From NCBI GenBank assembly GCA_036382855.1, contig DASVPO010000008.1, forward strand, positions 248,001 to 312,000: 64,000 bases of DNA, read 5' to 3'. The position numbers and the translations under genes are program-made. Every line of letters begins with the position of its first letter. The first letter of the stretch is position 1. The DNA is from DASVTR01 sp036382855. Its GTDB lineage: Bacteria; Acidobacteriota; Blastocatellia; Pyrinomonadales; Pyrinomonadaceae. The notes under the pieces were generated by a model. The model did not search any database, was not told the origin of the DNA, and saw nothing but the letters and a program-made list of their open reading frames with translations. Of this stretch, positions 52,783-61,664 are shown in pieces.

Positions 52783-54549
52783 ATGAGCGTAGAGCGTTCG
52801 CCGCTGATGAGAGGGGAAAAGTTGACGCCAAAGGAGCGCGACCGCCGCGTCCTGCATCTCTACGAGCAGGTGTCGGAGGTCGAGCAAAGGCTTATTCCTA
52901 CCGGCCTGCACGTCTTCGGTCAGGTCTCCAGAGAAGACGAGCGCGCATCTATGCTGCGGATGGTGGCTTCGTTCGAGCGGCCCGAAGCAGGCGCACGCGC
53001 ACTGACGGAACTCATCGCAGAGGGCTTGGGCTTGCAGTCTTACGACTCTCTCACCAAAGCCGCACGCGAAGACGAAAGCGCTTTGCGCACGCGCGAGCAC
53101 GTTGACGAGATAACGACTTCCGCCATCAGGCTCTTCCTCTCGGAAGGCACGGAGGCTTCGCTCAACTGGCTTGAGCGAACCGCTCATGTTAAGCGGGCGG
53201 AGGCCGCCACAGTTTTTCAGCTTCTTGAAAAGATTTCCGCGCAGCTTGCGAGCAACCATGAGCTTGAGGCTTTAATGCGCGCTCTGCGCGGCGAGTACAT
53301 AGAGCCGGGGCCGGGCGCGGACATCGTGCAGAATCCTTCGATTCTGCCGACGGGCCGCAACACACACGCCGTCAATCCCTACACAGTGCCTTCGGCGGTC
53401 GCTTACGCACGCGCAGAGCCAGTCGTCAAACACCTGCTTGAGCGACATAGGCTTGAGCGCGGGCGTTATCCGCGCGCGATGGCGCTCGTGCTCTGGGGCC
53501 TGGACAATATCAAGACGCAGGGCGAAGGCGTCGCGCAAGCGCTGTGGCTGCTTGGCACACGCCCCGTGCGCGATTCCATGAATCGTGCGACGGAGATTGA
53601 AGTCATCCCGCTCGAAGAGTTAGGGCGTCCGCGCATTGACGTGGTGATGACAATCTCCGGCATTTTCCGCGACCTCTTCGGCGCGACCATCAACCTGCTG
53701 GACAAGGCCGTGCGCGCCGTCGCTTCTCTGGATGAGCCTGTTGAGATGAACTACGTGCGGCGTCATGTCTTGGAGCAGTTGAACGACAAAGGCGGCTGCT
53801 CTTTTGATGAGGCGGCCGCGCGCGTCTTCTCCAACGCGCCGGGCAACTACGGCACAAACGTCAACTTCATGGTTCTCGATTCACAATGGGAGAGCGCCGA
53901 TTCGCTCGGCGACCTTTTCGTGACGCGCAAGTGTTTCGCCTACGGGCGCGACGGAAGAGGCCGCATCGTTGAGGGTCGCGAAGCACGCGACGCGATGGAC
54001 ACGGCGCTCTCTCGCGTTGAAGCGACCTACCAGAATATAGACACATTTGAAATCGGCATTACGGACGTTGACCACTATTTCGAGTATCTGGGTGGCGTCT
54101 CAAAAGCCGTCGAGAAGCGCAAGGGCGCACGCCCCGCCATCTATCTCTCGGATTCGCTCTCGCCTGAAACGAAAATCCGTTCGCTCGAAGAGACCGTCCG
54201 GCTCGAAACGCGCACCAAGACGCTCAACCCTAAATGGTACGAAGGCATGCTCAAGCACGGCTTTCGTGGCGTGGCCGAAATAGAGAACCATGTCAGCAAT
54301 ACTTTCGGCTGGTCTGCAACTGCCGACGCCGTTGACGATTGGGTCTACACGGAGGTCGCCAATACCTTCGTGCTCGACCGCGAGATGCTTGAGCGTCTCT
54401 GTCATCTTAATCCACACTCCGTACGCTCGCTCGTCCGCCGTCTCCTCGAAGCGCAGGGCCGCGGCTTCTGGGCCGCCGAAGAAGCGACGCTTGAAAGACT
54501 GCACGAAATTTTTGCTCATCTTGAAGCACGCCTCGAAGGCGTCGGCTGA
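52783..54549 (+). CDS. bchH: magnesium chelatase H subunit, C-terminal half (split, permuted)
   Basis: 588 residues matching only the C-terminal half of BchH/ChlH. It begins in the linker just before the family motif around VEQRLIPTGLHVFG and runs through PYTVPSAVAYARAEPVVKHL, ALVLWGLDNIKTQGEGVAQA, GIFRDLFGATINLLDKAV and YTEVANTFVLDREM to the natural family C-terminus. The BchH subunit binds protoporphyrin IX for Mg2+ insertion at the first committed step of bacteriochlorophyll synthesis. The N-terminal half is a separate gene 22 bases downstream. The start is ATG 52783; the frame extends to 52684 without conserved sequence. CobN is the nearest alternative but fits less well. Confidence 0.9.
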   Translation: MSVERSPLMRGEKLTPKERDRRVLHLYEQVSEVEQRLIPTGLHVFGQVSREDERASMLRMVASFERPEAGARALTELIAEGLGLQSYDSLTKAAREDESALRTREHVDEITTSAIRLFLSEGTEASLNWLERTAHVKRAEAATVFQLLEKISAQLASNHELEALMRALRGEYIEPGPGADIVQNPSILPTGRNTHAVNPYTVPSAVAYARAEPVVKHLLERHRLERGRYPRAMALVLWGLDNIKTQGEGVAQALWLLGTRPVRDSMNRATEIEVIPLEELGRPRIDVVMTISGIFRDLFGATINLLDKAVRAVASLDEPVEMNYVRRHVLEQLNDKGGCSFDEAAARVFSNAPGNYGTNVNFMVLDSQWESADSLGDLFVTRKCFAYGRDGRGRIVEGREARDAMDTALSRVEATYQNIDTFEIGITDVDHYFEYLGGVSKAVEKRKGARPAIYLSDSLSPETKIRSLEETVRLETRTKTLNPKWYEGMLKHGFRGVAEIENHVSNTFGWSATADAVDDWVYTEVANTFVLDREMLERLCHLNPHSVRSLVRRLLEAQGRGFWAAEEATLERLHEIFAHLEARLEGVG

Positions 54550-54571
54550 ATTGATTGCCGTTGAGAATCAG

Positions 54572-56866
54572 ATGAACGTCACTGTCCTCTACGTCGGGTC
54601 AAGCCTTCTCGCGCCGCTCAAGGATGCGGAGCGTGAGATTAACCGTGAGTATAGGCTGGGCCTGCGTGTGGCTGCTTACAATTTCGGAGCGACGTTAGAC
54701 GATGACGAGTGGCGAGAGGTGGAGCATGATTTGAGCGCGGCGGATGTCGTCTTCGTCATACATGTCATGGACGGGGAGAACGGCTCGCGCCTGCTCGAAG
54801 CGTTGGAGCGACACGGTGCGCGGCATCATGCTGTGATAGTCATCAACTGTATGCCCGACCTGATGCGACGGACGCGTATGGGCGGCCTCGACTTCGCACG
54901 CTTGTTTAAGGCAGGGATGACGAAGAACGACGATGCAGGGAGGCTGGCGGGCGAAGACGCGGAGAAGCGTGGTGTTGGCAGAGCAAGGCGGTTGGCGGGG
55001 CGCGTCGGCTCATGGATGGGTGAGCAGGCGCGCGGCGCGCGTGGGAAGAAGAGGCGCGGTAGTCATACGCAGTATTTGAAGTTAATCGAGCGGTTGCCGT
55101 CCATCCTGCGCTTTGTGCCGAGCGCCGGGAAACTCGGAGACGTTAAGCACTATCTGGCGCTCTTCTGTTATTTCCTGCAACCGACGCCCGCCAATATTCG
55201 CTCGATGGTTCTGTACGCGCTCAAGCATTACGTGCCGGACGAGCGGCTGGCGCAGGCGCGTATAAAGGTTGAGCAGCCTGAATCGTTGCCCGCCGTCGCA
55301 ATCTATCACCCGGATGCGCCGTCGCTGTTTGAGACATACGAAGCTTACGCGGAGTGGTATGCGCGGCGCGCTCAGCGGACAGGCGCGCAGGCCCTCACTG
55401 CCGAGCACACCATCGGACTCCTGCTGATGCGCCCGCAGATTGTCTCGAAGACGCGCAAGCATTACGACGGATTAATACGCGCCATAGAAGCTGAAGGACT
55501 CGCCGTGCTGCCAGCCCTTTCGACGCTGATGGACAATCGGGAGGCGTGCGAGAAATTTTTTGTCGGGGAAGTCCAAAGTCCAAGGTCCAAAGTCCAAAGT
55601 CCGAGTAATGGTCAACATGAAGTAGGGAGCAACGGACAACGGGCAAGCGAGGATGAACAACAGGCACGTGATGGCGGGCGCGCGTCGCGTGTGAGCCAGA
55701 TTGTTTCGCTGACTGGCTTCAGCTTCGTGGGCGGCCCGGCGATGAATGACAGCGAGGCTGCTGCAAGCTACCTGCGAGAGTTGAATCGTCCGTTCCGTTC
55801 GGCGGTCAGCCTTGATATGCAGACGATTGAGTCTTGGCGTTCGTCTGGAACGGGATTGAATCCCGTGCAGGCGGGAATGCAGATCGCTATTCCTGAGTTG
55901 GATGGCGCGACAGAGCCTTTCGTTTATGGCGGAATCCCTGTCGAGTCATGCGAGCCTGTGCCGATTGATGAGCGCTGTCGTCGTCTGGCCCGCCGTTTGA
56001 AGCGTTGGAACTATCTGCAAACGAGCGCGCGGGCAAACGTCAAGCTGGCCCTACTGCTCTTCTGTTTCCCGCCGAACAAGGGAAACGTCGGAACGGCGGC
56101 CGACCTTGATGTCTTTCCGAGCGTGTGGGAGATTCTGCAACGCTTGCGGATGGAAGGCTACGCTGTTGAGTTGCCGCCGGATGCAGACGCGTTGCGCGAG
56201 TTGTTGCTTAACGGCAACTCGGAAAAGTTTGGAACGACCGCTAATGTTTGCTACCGCATGAGCGTTGACGAGTATAAACGCTTGTGTCCTTACGTCAGCG
56301 AGATTGAAGAGGAGTGGGGAAGCGCGCCGGGGAAGATTAATTCGCGTGACGACGAGTTGCTGATTCAGGGTATTCAACTCGGCAGCGTCTTCGTCGGCGT
56401 GCAGCCGACCTTCGGTTATGAGGGCGACCCGATGCGGCTTTTGATGGCGCGTAGCGGAGCGCCGCATCATGGTTTTATGGCGCTTTATACGTATCTCGAA
56501 AAAGTTTACGGCGCGGACGCCGTGCTTCATGTCGGCACGCATGGTGCGATGGAGTTTATGCCGGGCAAGCAGGTCGGACTCTCCGAGTCTTGTTGGCCCG
56601 ACCGTCTCATCGGAGAGTTGCCGAACGTCTATCTCTACAGCGTCAATAATCCTTCGGAAGGCTCAATCGCGAAGCGCCGCTCCTATGCGGAGTTAATCTC
56701 CTACCTGACGCCGCCGATTGAAAACGCGGGTCTCTACAAAAACCTCGCCGCGTTGAAAGAGTTGCTGCTGGCGTACAGGCAGACGACCGACGAGCGAGAG
56801 CGTGAGCAACTGTATCCATCAATCGAAGAGATGGCGCGCTCTTTAAATTTTGAGCTTGATGGCTGA
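54572..56866 (+). CDS. bchH: magnesium chelatase H subunit, N-terminal half (split, permuted)
   Basis: 764 residues matching only the N-terminal half of BchH. It starts with the DUF3479-like domain (VTVLYVGSSLLAPLKDAER), then LPSILRFVPSAGKLGDVKHY, IVSLTGFSFVGGPAMND, and the conserved core LALLLFCFPPNKGNVGTAA, FVGVQPTFGYEGDPMRLLM, VLHVGTHGAMEFMPGKQVGL and AKRRSYAELISYLTPPIENA. It stops at SLNFELDG, where a normal BchH would continue into the half encoded upstream. Together the halves cover a whole subunit. Residues about 333-362 are an extra segment encoded by an intergenic-type DNA repeat. ATG 54572 is preferred over upstream TTG 54551. Confidence 0.9.
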   Translation: MNVTVLYVGSSLLAPLKDAEREINREYRLGLRVAAYNFGATLDDDEWREVEHDLSAADVVFVIHVMDGENGSRLLEALERHGARHHAVIVINCMPDLMRRTRMGGLDFARLFKAGMTKNDDAGRLAGEDAEKRGVGRARRLAGRVGSWMGEQARGARGKKRRGSHTQYLKLIERLPSILRFVPSAGKLGDVKHYLALFCYFLQPTPANIRSMVLYALKHYVPDERLAQARIKVEQPESLPAVAIYHPDAPSLFETYEAYAEWYARRAQRTGAQALTAEHTIGLLLMRPQIVSKTRKHYDGLIRAIEAEGLAVLPALSTLMDNREACEKFFVGEVQSPRSKVQSPSNGQHEVGSNGQRASEDEQQARDGGRASRVSQIVSLTGFSFVGGPAMNDSEAAASYLRELNRPFRSAVSLDMQTIESWRSSGTGLNPVQAGMQIAIPELDGATEPFVYGGIPVESCEPVPIDERCRRLARRLKRWNYLQTSARANVKLALLLFCFPPNKGNVGTAADLDVFPSVWEILQRLRMEGYAVELPPDADALRELLLNGNSEKFGTTANVCYRMSVDEYKRLCPYVSEIEEEWGSAPGKINSRDDELLIQGIQLGSVFVGVQPTFGYEGDPMRLLMARSGAPHHGFMALYTYLEKVYGADAVLHVGTHGAMEFMPGKQVGLSESCWPDRLIGELPNVYLYSVNNPSEGSIAKRRSYAELISYLTPPIENAGLYKNLAALKELLLAYRQTTDEREREQLYPSIEEMARSLNFELDG
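55571..55602. repeat. TCCAAAGTCC repeat inside the bchH N-terminal half
   Basis: GTCCAAAGTC/CAAGGTCCAA words occupy the coding strand in frame, giving VQSPRSKVQSP. The first 24 bases are identical to 4640-4663, an intergenic copy. The surrounding extra codons up to about 55665 also look repeat-derived. Confidence 0.85.
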
Positions 56867-57035
56867 AGTCTCCTGCCGCTCTGGCAATCCGCGCCCGTCT
56901 TTTCTACAATGTGACCCCCCCCGCATTTGCTCCCCACACAAACAGCAACCTTGCTGCATCTCATTCAGGCTGAAGCGTGCTCGACACCTACGGCCGACGG
57001 AATGCGGGCATTAGCATTACGAGCGGGTAATAAAT

Positions 57036-59291
57036 ATGATTTTAAGTCGCACCGTTTCTCGATACGGGAAGTGCCTCACAAACATGCGCGGGCAAATTCA
57101 GTTGAGCAAGTCAATCAGGCAGATGAGCCGTGCGTGTCTTATCGCGATTATTATCGCGGCGGCATCTCAGGCGGGAAGCGCGGCGACGCTGCCGAGCGGT
57201 TTCGCGGAGACGCTCGTTGCCGGTGGATTATCGAACCCGACGGCGATGGCGTTTGCGCCTGACGGCCGTTTGTTCGTCTGTCAACAGGGCGGGCAAGTGC
57301 GCATCATTAAGAACGGCGCGCTGCTGGCCGCTCCGTTTCTGACAGTGACGACGGACTCAAACGGCGAGCGCGGATTATTGGGTTTGACCTTCGACCCGAA
57401 CTTCAACACAAACCACTGGCTCTACATCTACTACACTGTTACCTCGACGCCGCGACACAATCGCGTCAGCCGCTTTACGGCCAACGGCGACGTTGTTGTT
57501 CTCGGCAGCGAGGTCGTGATTCTTGAGTTGAATGATTTGTCGTCTGCCACAAATCACAACGGCGGCGCGATGCACTTCGGTGAGGACGGCAAGCTCTACA
57601 TCGCCGTCGGCGAAAACGCTAACGCCGCAAATTCGCAGACGCTCAACAACCTGCTCGGAAAGATGCTGCGCATTAATAGCGACGGCTCGATTCCCTCGGA
57701 CAATCCTTTCTTCAACACGGCGACGGGACAGAACCGTGCCATCTGGGCCCTGGGCCTGCGTAACCCTTACACGTTTGCGTTCCAGCCCGTGACACGCCGC
57801 ATGTTCATCAACGACGTAGGCCAGAACGCCTGGGAGGAGATTAACGACGGAATTGCTGGCTCTAACTACGGTTGGCCCAACACGGAAGGCCCGACGACGA
57901 ACCCAAGCTTTCGCAGCCCGCTCTTTGCTTACGGCCACGGCAGCAGCGAAACGACCGGCTGCGCCATCACAGGCGGCACGTTCTACAACCCGTCCGCCAA
58001 TCAGTTTCCCGGCGAATACTTCGGCCAGTATTTCTTCGCAGACTTTTGCAGCGGTTGGATTAGACGACTCAACCCGGCGGACAACTCCGTCACAGGTTTT
58101 GCGACGGGAATCCCTGCCCCTGTAGATTTGCGTGTCGGCCCGGATGGCAACTTGTATTACCTGGCGAGAGGCAGCGGTTCTATTTTCAGAATCCATTACA
58201 CGGCCCCGCTGGTTAACGTCTTTCAGTTTAGCGCCGCCTCGTACAACGCGCAGGAGGGCGGCGGAAGCTTCCCCGTCATCGTTAGTCGAACAGGCAATAC
58301 GACAATCGCCGCGACCGTTGACTATACGGCCGTCAACGGGAGCGCCAACGATAGAAATGATTACACGAGCGCCATCGGCACGCTGCGTTTCGCAGCAGGT
58401 GAGACGACCAAAACCATCAACATCCTGCTCACGGACGACGCCTTTGCGGAGGGCACGGAGAGCCTGACGCTCTCGCTCTCGAATCCGACCGCAGGCTTCA
58501 GCCTCGGCAATCAGAACACGGCGCAGATGTTCATCACGGATAACGACACAGGCCCGGCTTTACCGAATCCGATTGACGAGGCGCGCTTCTTCGTCCGCCA
58601 GCACTATCACGATTTTCTCAACCGCGAGCCTGATCAGGGCGGGCTGGATTACTGGACAGGGCAGATTACCCTTTGCGGAACTGACGCCACCTGCCTTGAC
58701 CAGAGACGCACAGGCGTTTCGGCAGCCTTCTTCGTCGAGCAGGAGTTTCAGCAGACGGGCTTCTTTATCTATCGCTTCCGCAAAGCCTCGCTCGGTGTGC
58801 GGCCCACCTATGTTCAATTCACGCGCGACCGTGGAACGCTTCAGAGCAGTTCGGACCTTGAAACGGGCAAGCAGGCTTTCGCAGAAGCGTTTGTGCAGAC
58901 GACGGAATTCGTCGCCAGATACGGCGCGTCTTCGACGTGCCCTGATTTCGTTGACGCGCTGATTAACACAGTCCGTCAAAGCTCAGCGGTGGAGATGGCG
59001 TCGCGCCGCACGGAGTTAATCGGCGAGTGCAACACTTATGCAGGCAATACGGTTGTCCAGCGGGCGCGCGTCGTGCGCAGGCTGATCGAGTATCAGGAGT
59101 TTGTGAACGCGGAATATAATCCGGCCTTTGTGCTGGCGCAGTATTTCGAGTATTTGCGGCGTGAGCCGGACGAGGGCGGCTACCAGTTCTGGCTCGACGT
59201 GGTTAGAAATCGCGACCCGAACAACTATCTGGGAATGGTGCAGGCTTTCATCATCTCGCCCGAATACAGGCAGCGATTCGGGCAACAGTAG
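57036..59291 (+). CDS. PQQ-type sugar dehydrogenase fused to Calx-beta and DUF4214 domains
   Basis: 751 residues. An N-terminal secretion segment (ACLIAIIIAAASQAGSAA) is followed by a six-bladed soluble glucose/sorbosone dehydrogenase propeller (about 55-395: GLSNPTAMAFAPDGRLFV, SNGERGLLGLTFDPNF, HNGGAMHFGEDGKLYIAVG), a Calx-beta domain (about 400-510) and a C-terminal region with two DUF4214 motifs (FLNREPDQGGLDYWT and YLRREPDEGGYQFWLD). PQQ binding is likely but not proven. DUF4214 is common in surface proteins. Starts at 57084 or 57123 would also keep the signal. The 169 bases before it hold a C-run but no clear promoter. Confidence 0.82.
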   Translation: MILSRTVSRYGKCLTNMRGQIQLSKSIRQMSRACLIAIIIAAASQAGSAATLPSGFAETLVAGGLSNPTAMAFAPDGRLFVCQQGGQVRIIKNGALLAAPFLTVTTDSNGERGLLGLTFDPNFNTNHWLYIYYTVTSTPRHNRVSRFTANGDVVVLGSEVVILELNDLSSATNHNGGAMHFGEDGKLYIAVGENANAANSQTLNNLLGKMLRINSDGSIPSDNPFFNTATGQNRAIWALGLRNPYTFAFQPVTRRMFINDVGQNAWEEINDGIAGSNYGWPNTEGPTTNPSFRSPLFAYGHGSSETTGCAITGGTFYNPSANQFPGEYFGQYFFADFCSGWIRRLNPADNSVTGFATGIPAPVDLRVGPDGNLYYLARGSGSIFRIHYTAPLVNVFQFSAASYNAQEGGGSFPVIVSRTGNTTIAATVDYTAVNGSANDRNDYTSAIGTLRFAAGETTKTINILLTDDAFAEGTESLTLSLSNPTAGFSLGNQNTAQMFITDNDTGPALPNPIDEARFFVRQHYHDFLNREPDQGGLDYWTGQITLCGTDATCLDQRRTGVSAAFFVEQEFQQTGFFIYRFRKASLGVRPTYVQFTRDRGTLQSSSDLETGKQAFAEAFVQTTEFVARYGASSTCPDFVDALINTVRQSSAVEMASRRTELIGECNTYAGNTVVQRARVVRRLIEYQEFVNAEYNPAFVLAQYFEYLRREPDEGGYQFWLDVVRNRDPNNYLGMVQAFIISPEYRQRFGQQ

Positions 59292-59314
59292 TGAAGCGAA
59301 GATGAGAGGGACGC

Positions 59315-59572
59315 TCAGCCTTTATTGGCTTGGCGGATTTGGCGTTTAAAATCGGCGGGCGTGAGGCGATGTATGAAAGCCTCGCGCCCGTTGATGGTAA
59401 TGACGGGAATCTTCAGGATGTAGCGTTTCTTGAGGGCCGCATCTTCGTCAATATTAATCTCTTCGAGTTCGTATTCGCCGGCGCAGTTGGCGGCACGCAC
59501 AGCTTCGCGCGCCTCCTCGCAAAGATGACAGCCCGGGCGCGTGTAAAACCTGACTTCCGCTCTTTTGTCCAT
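59315..59572 (-). CDS. glutaredoxin-like thiol-disulfide protein
   Basis: 85 residues with a thioredoxin fold. The active site is RPGCHLCEEA (CxxC near the N-terminus), the cis-proline is in KIPVITINGREAF, and the end is helical. It is of the short glutaredoxin/YruB-like class and could reduce small disulfides or act on neighbouring cytochrome maturation. It is convergent with the dehydrogenase gene. Confidence 0.85.
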   Translation of the reverse strand: MDKRAEVRFYTRPGCHLCEEAREAVRAANCAGEYELEEINIDEDAALKKRYILKIPVITINGREAFIHRLTPADFKRQIRQANKG

Positions 59573-59665
59573 GATTGTCTGCCGCTCCTCGTCCGCGCGT
59601 TTTCAGGATAACAGGCTTTAAGCCGCACGCGAGTTAAACACAGGCCCGTGAGTTAAACAAAAGCC

Positions 59666-59694
59666 TTGCCACAATTTTGTGAAAAGGGTATAAA
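59666..59694 (+). promoter_or_regulatory. sigma-70-type promoter for the Rieske/cytochrome b operon
   Basis: TTGCCA (59666-59671), a 17-base spacer and TATAAA (59689-59694) form a good promoter about 210 bases upstream of the Rieske start. The remaining part of the 329-base gap 59573-59901 shows nothing else recognisable. Confidence 0.6.
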
Positions 59695-59901
59695 TACCCC
59701 ACCGAGCCAATTATAATATTTCATTCTGGCGCGGCGCTCTTCATGTTAACGCGAAAGTCCGAATCTGGTGCAGAGAGTCTATCCCTGTGAGACGGGGAGT
59801 TGTACAATCTGCCCGAAGGCGGTCAGGGCGGAACTCTATCGTTAATCGAATCCGACATTTTCGAGCCGTCAAGCCTGTTTTTATAGAGGGAGGTCTACGG
59901 C

Positions 59902-60597
59902 GTGGACAGTAAGCCGAATACAGAGACAAGCGCGGGCAGCACCCAGCCGGAAGGTGTGGCTGAGAGGGAAGTGCCTGCGAAGACAACGCCTGCGGCGCGC
60001 GTTGCGCCGGGAGCGGCGAAGGCCGGTGCGACGCCCGTCGCCGGAGTCGCAAAGGGTATTGCCAAGCCTGTCGCAGCGCGTGCGACAGGCGCGGTGCTGG
60101 AAAGCACGCCCGACCCGCCCGTCAATAAGACGCGGCGGCGGATTGTCTGGGCGGCGGTGGCCGGATTTCTGGCGACCAGTTTCCTGATGTTCCTGCGCTT
60201 CTTTCTACCGCGCACCACCACAGAGCCGGCGACTAAGTTTCGCATCGGCTTTCCTTCGGATTATTCCGTCGGCGTTGACACCAAATGGCAGCAGCAGTAT
60301 CGCATCTGGGTCAACAAAAGCTCGGACAAGCTGTTTGTCATCTATGCGCGCTGCACGCACCTCGGCTGCACGCCCGACTGGAAGGCCAGTGAGAACAAGT
60401 TTAAATGTCCCTGCCACGGCAGCGGCTACGATTCCGACGGCATTAACTTTGAAGGCCCTGCGCCGCGCCCGATGGACAGAGCCTACGTCGAACTTGACGC
60501 CGAAGGGCAGATTGTCGTTGACACCAATAAGCTTTACGAAAAGCCCAAGGGCGAAAAGGGCGAGTTTGAAGAGGAAGGCGCTTACATTCCACTTTAA
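59902..60597 (+). CDS. qcrA: Rieske iron-sulfur protein
   Basis: 231 residues. An Ala/Pro-rich cytoplasmic N-terminal extension of about 75 residues leads to one membrane helix (IVWAAVAGFLATSFLMFLRF) and a periplasmic [2Fe-2S] domain with CTHLGC (Cys151, His153) and CPCHGSGY (Cys169, His172). It passes electrons from quinol to a cytochrome c. The GTG start has GGGAGG 7 bases upstream. It is the first gene of a cytochrome bc operon. Confidence 0.95.
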   Translation: MDSKPNTETSAGSTQPEGVAEREVPAKTTPAARVAPGAAKAGATPVAGVAKGIAKPVAARATGAVLESTPDPPVNKTRRRIVWAAVAGFLATSFLMFLRFFLPRTTTEPATKFRIGFPSDYSVGVDTKWQQQYRIWVNKSSDKLFVIYARCTHLGCTPDWKASENKFKCPCHGSGYDSDGINFEGPAPRPMDRAYVELDAEGQIVVDTNKLYEKPKGEKGEFEEEGAYIPL

Positions 60598-60613
60598 CTA
60601 GTGAGGGGCGGAT

Positions 60614-61555
60614 ATGGAAACGGAACGTCCTGAAGGAACAGAGACAAAGCAGATTAGTGACGGCGGCAGCGACGGCAACGGCGGCAAGCCGACCTTGCTG
60701 GAAAAGGTTCGCGAGCAGGGCCTGGCGCTCAAGACGCAGGCGGTTGACGAAGCCAAGCAGCTCAAAGACCCGCAGCAGACACAACTCTGGAAGTCTATCT
60801 TCCGCGTCTCGCACGACCGCTCCGATCCGCGCAATCGCTCGCTCGCTATTCTCTCAAACGTCTTCCTGCACCTGCACCCTGCGAAGGTCAATCGCGATGC
60901 CGTGCGCTACGGTTTTACGTGGGGCATGGGCGGCATCACGTTTTATCTCTTCATCGTCCTGACCTTCACGGGCGTGCTCCTGATGTTCTACTACCACCCG
61001 ACCAAGGTGCAGGCGTTTCGCGACATCCTTTATCTTGAGCACGACGTTCCCTTCGGTAAGCTCTTACGGAACATGCACCGCTGGGCTGCGCACCTGATGG
61101 TCATCACGACATGGCTGCACATGTTCCGCGTCGTGCTAACAGGCTCATACAAAAAGCCGCGCGAGTTTAACTGGTGTGTCGGCGTCGTGCTTTTAGTCTT
61201 AACGCTGCTGCTTTCTTTCACGGGCTACCTGCTGCCGGATGACCAGCTTGGCTTCTGGGCCGTGACGGTCGGGACGAACATGGCGCGTGCGACCCCTTTG
61301 CTCGGCAGCGAAGGCCCGTTTGGCCCACAACTCGGCATGACGCCCTTTAACGACGTGCGCTTCGGTCTGCTCGGCGGCTCAATTGTGGATGCCAACGCGC
61401 TCCTGCGTTCGTATATCTGGCATTGCATCGGCATCCCGCTCGTCGCTTCGATTTTCATGGCCGTGCATTTCTGGCGCATACGCAAGGACGGCGGCATCTC
61501 CGGCCCCGCGCCCGTCGTGCTCGAATCGGAGATGAAGGCGGTGAGGAAAAAGTAA
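60614..61555 (+). CDS. qcrB: cytochrome b6-like subunit of a quinol:cytochrome c oxidoreductase
   Basis: 313 residues with a charged 75-residue N-terminal extension and four membrane helices. Heme-binding His pairs are His155/His270 and His169/His285 (NMHRWAAHLM, WLHMFRVVLTG, WHCIGIPL, AVHFWRIRKDGG). The YKKPREFNWCVGVVLLVLT and ISGP segments are b6-like, and the C-terminal quinol half is a separate gene, so the complex is of the split b6f-like type. It oxidises menaquinol at the membrane. Confidence 0.95.
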   Translation: METERPEGTETKQISDGGSDGNGGKPTLLEKVREQGLALKTQAVDEAKQLKDPQQTQLWKSIFRVSHDRSDPRNRSLAILSNVFLHLHPAKVNRDAVRYGFTWGMGGITFYLFIVLTFTGVLLMFYYHPTKVQAFRDILYLEHDVPFGKLLRNMHRWAAHLMVITTWLHMFRVVLTGSYKKPREFNWCVGVVLLVLTLLLSFTGYLLPDDQLGFWAVTVGTNMARATPLLGSEGPFGPQLGMTPFNDVRFGLLGGSIVDANALLRSYIWHCIGIPLVASIFMAVHFWRIRKDGGISGPAPVVLESEMKAVRKK

Positions 61556-61558
61556 AAA

Positions 61559-61640
61559 AGTGATGAGTAATGAGTAATGAGTAATGAGTAAAAGAAAGCA
61601 AAGTATTTAACTCATCACTCATTACTCATCACTCATCACT
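61559..61640. repeat. 31-bp inverted repeat, GTGATGAGT family
   Basis: The left arm 61559-61589 and right arm 61610-61640 (made of GAGTAATGAGT and CATCACTCAT words) pair with two mismatches and a 20-base loop. It separates two cistrons of the cytochrome operon. Confidence 0.88.
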
Positions 61641-61664
61641 GTAGTTAAGTTGGAGATGATGGGA

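Noticed and set aside
54290..54571. Long N-terminal extension of the bchH N-half overlapping the C-half gene
   Set aside because: The extra 94 codons are the coding strand of the upstream gene in another frame and have no BchH similarity; ATG 54572 begins the conserved domain.
52783..56866. Cobaltochelatase CobN rather than BchH
   Set aside because: Segments such as FVGVQPTFGYEGDPMRLLM and PNKGNVGTAA, and the DUF3479-like N-terminus, fit the magnesium-chelatase branch; no cobalamin genes are adjacent.
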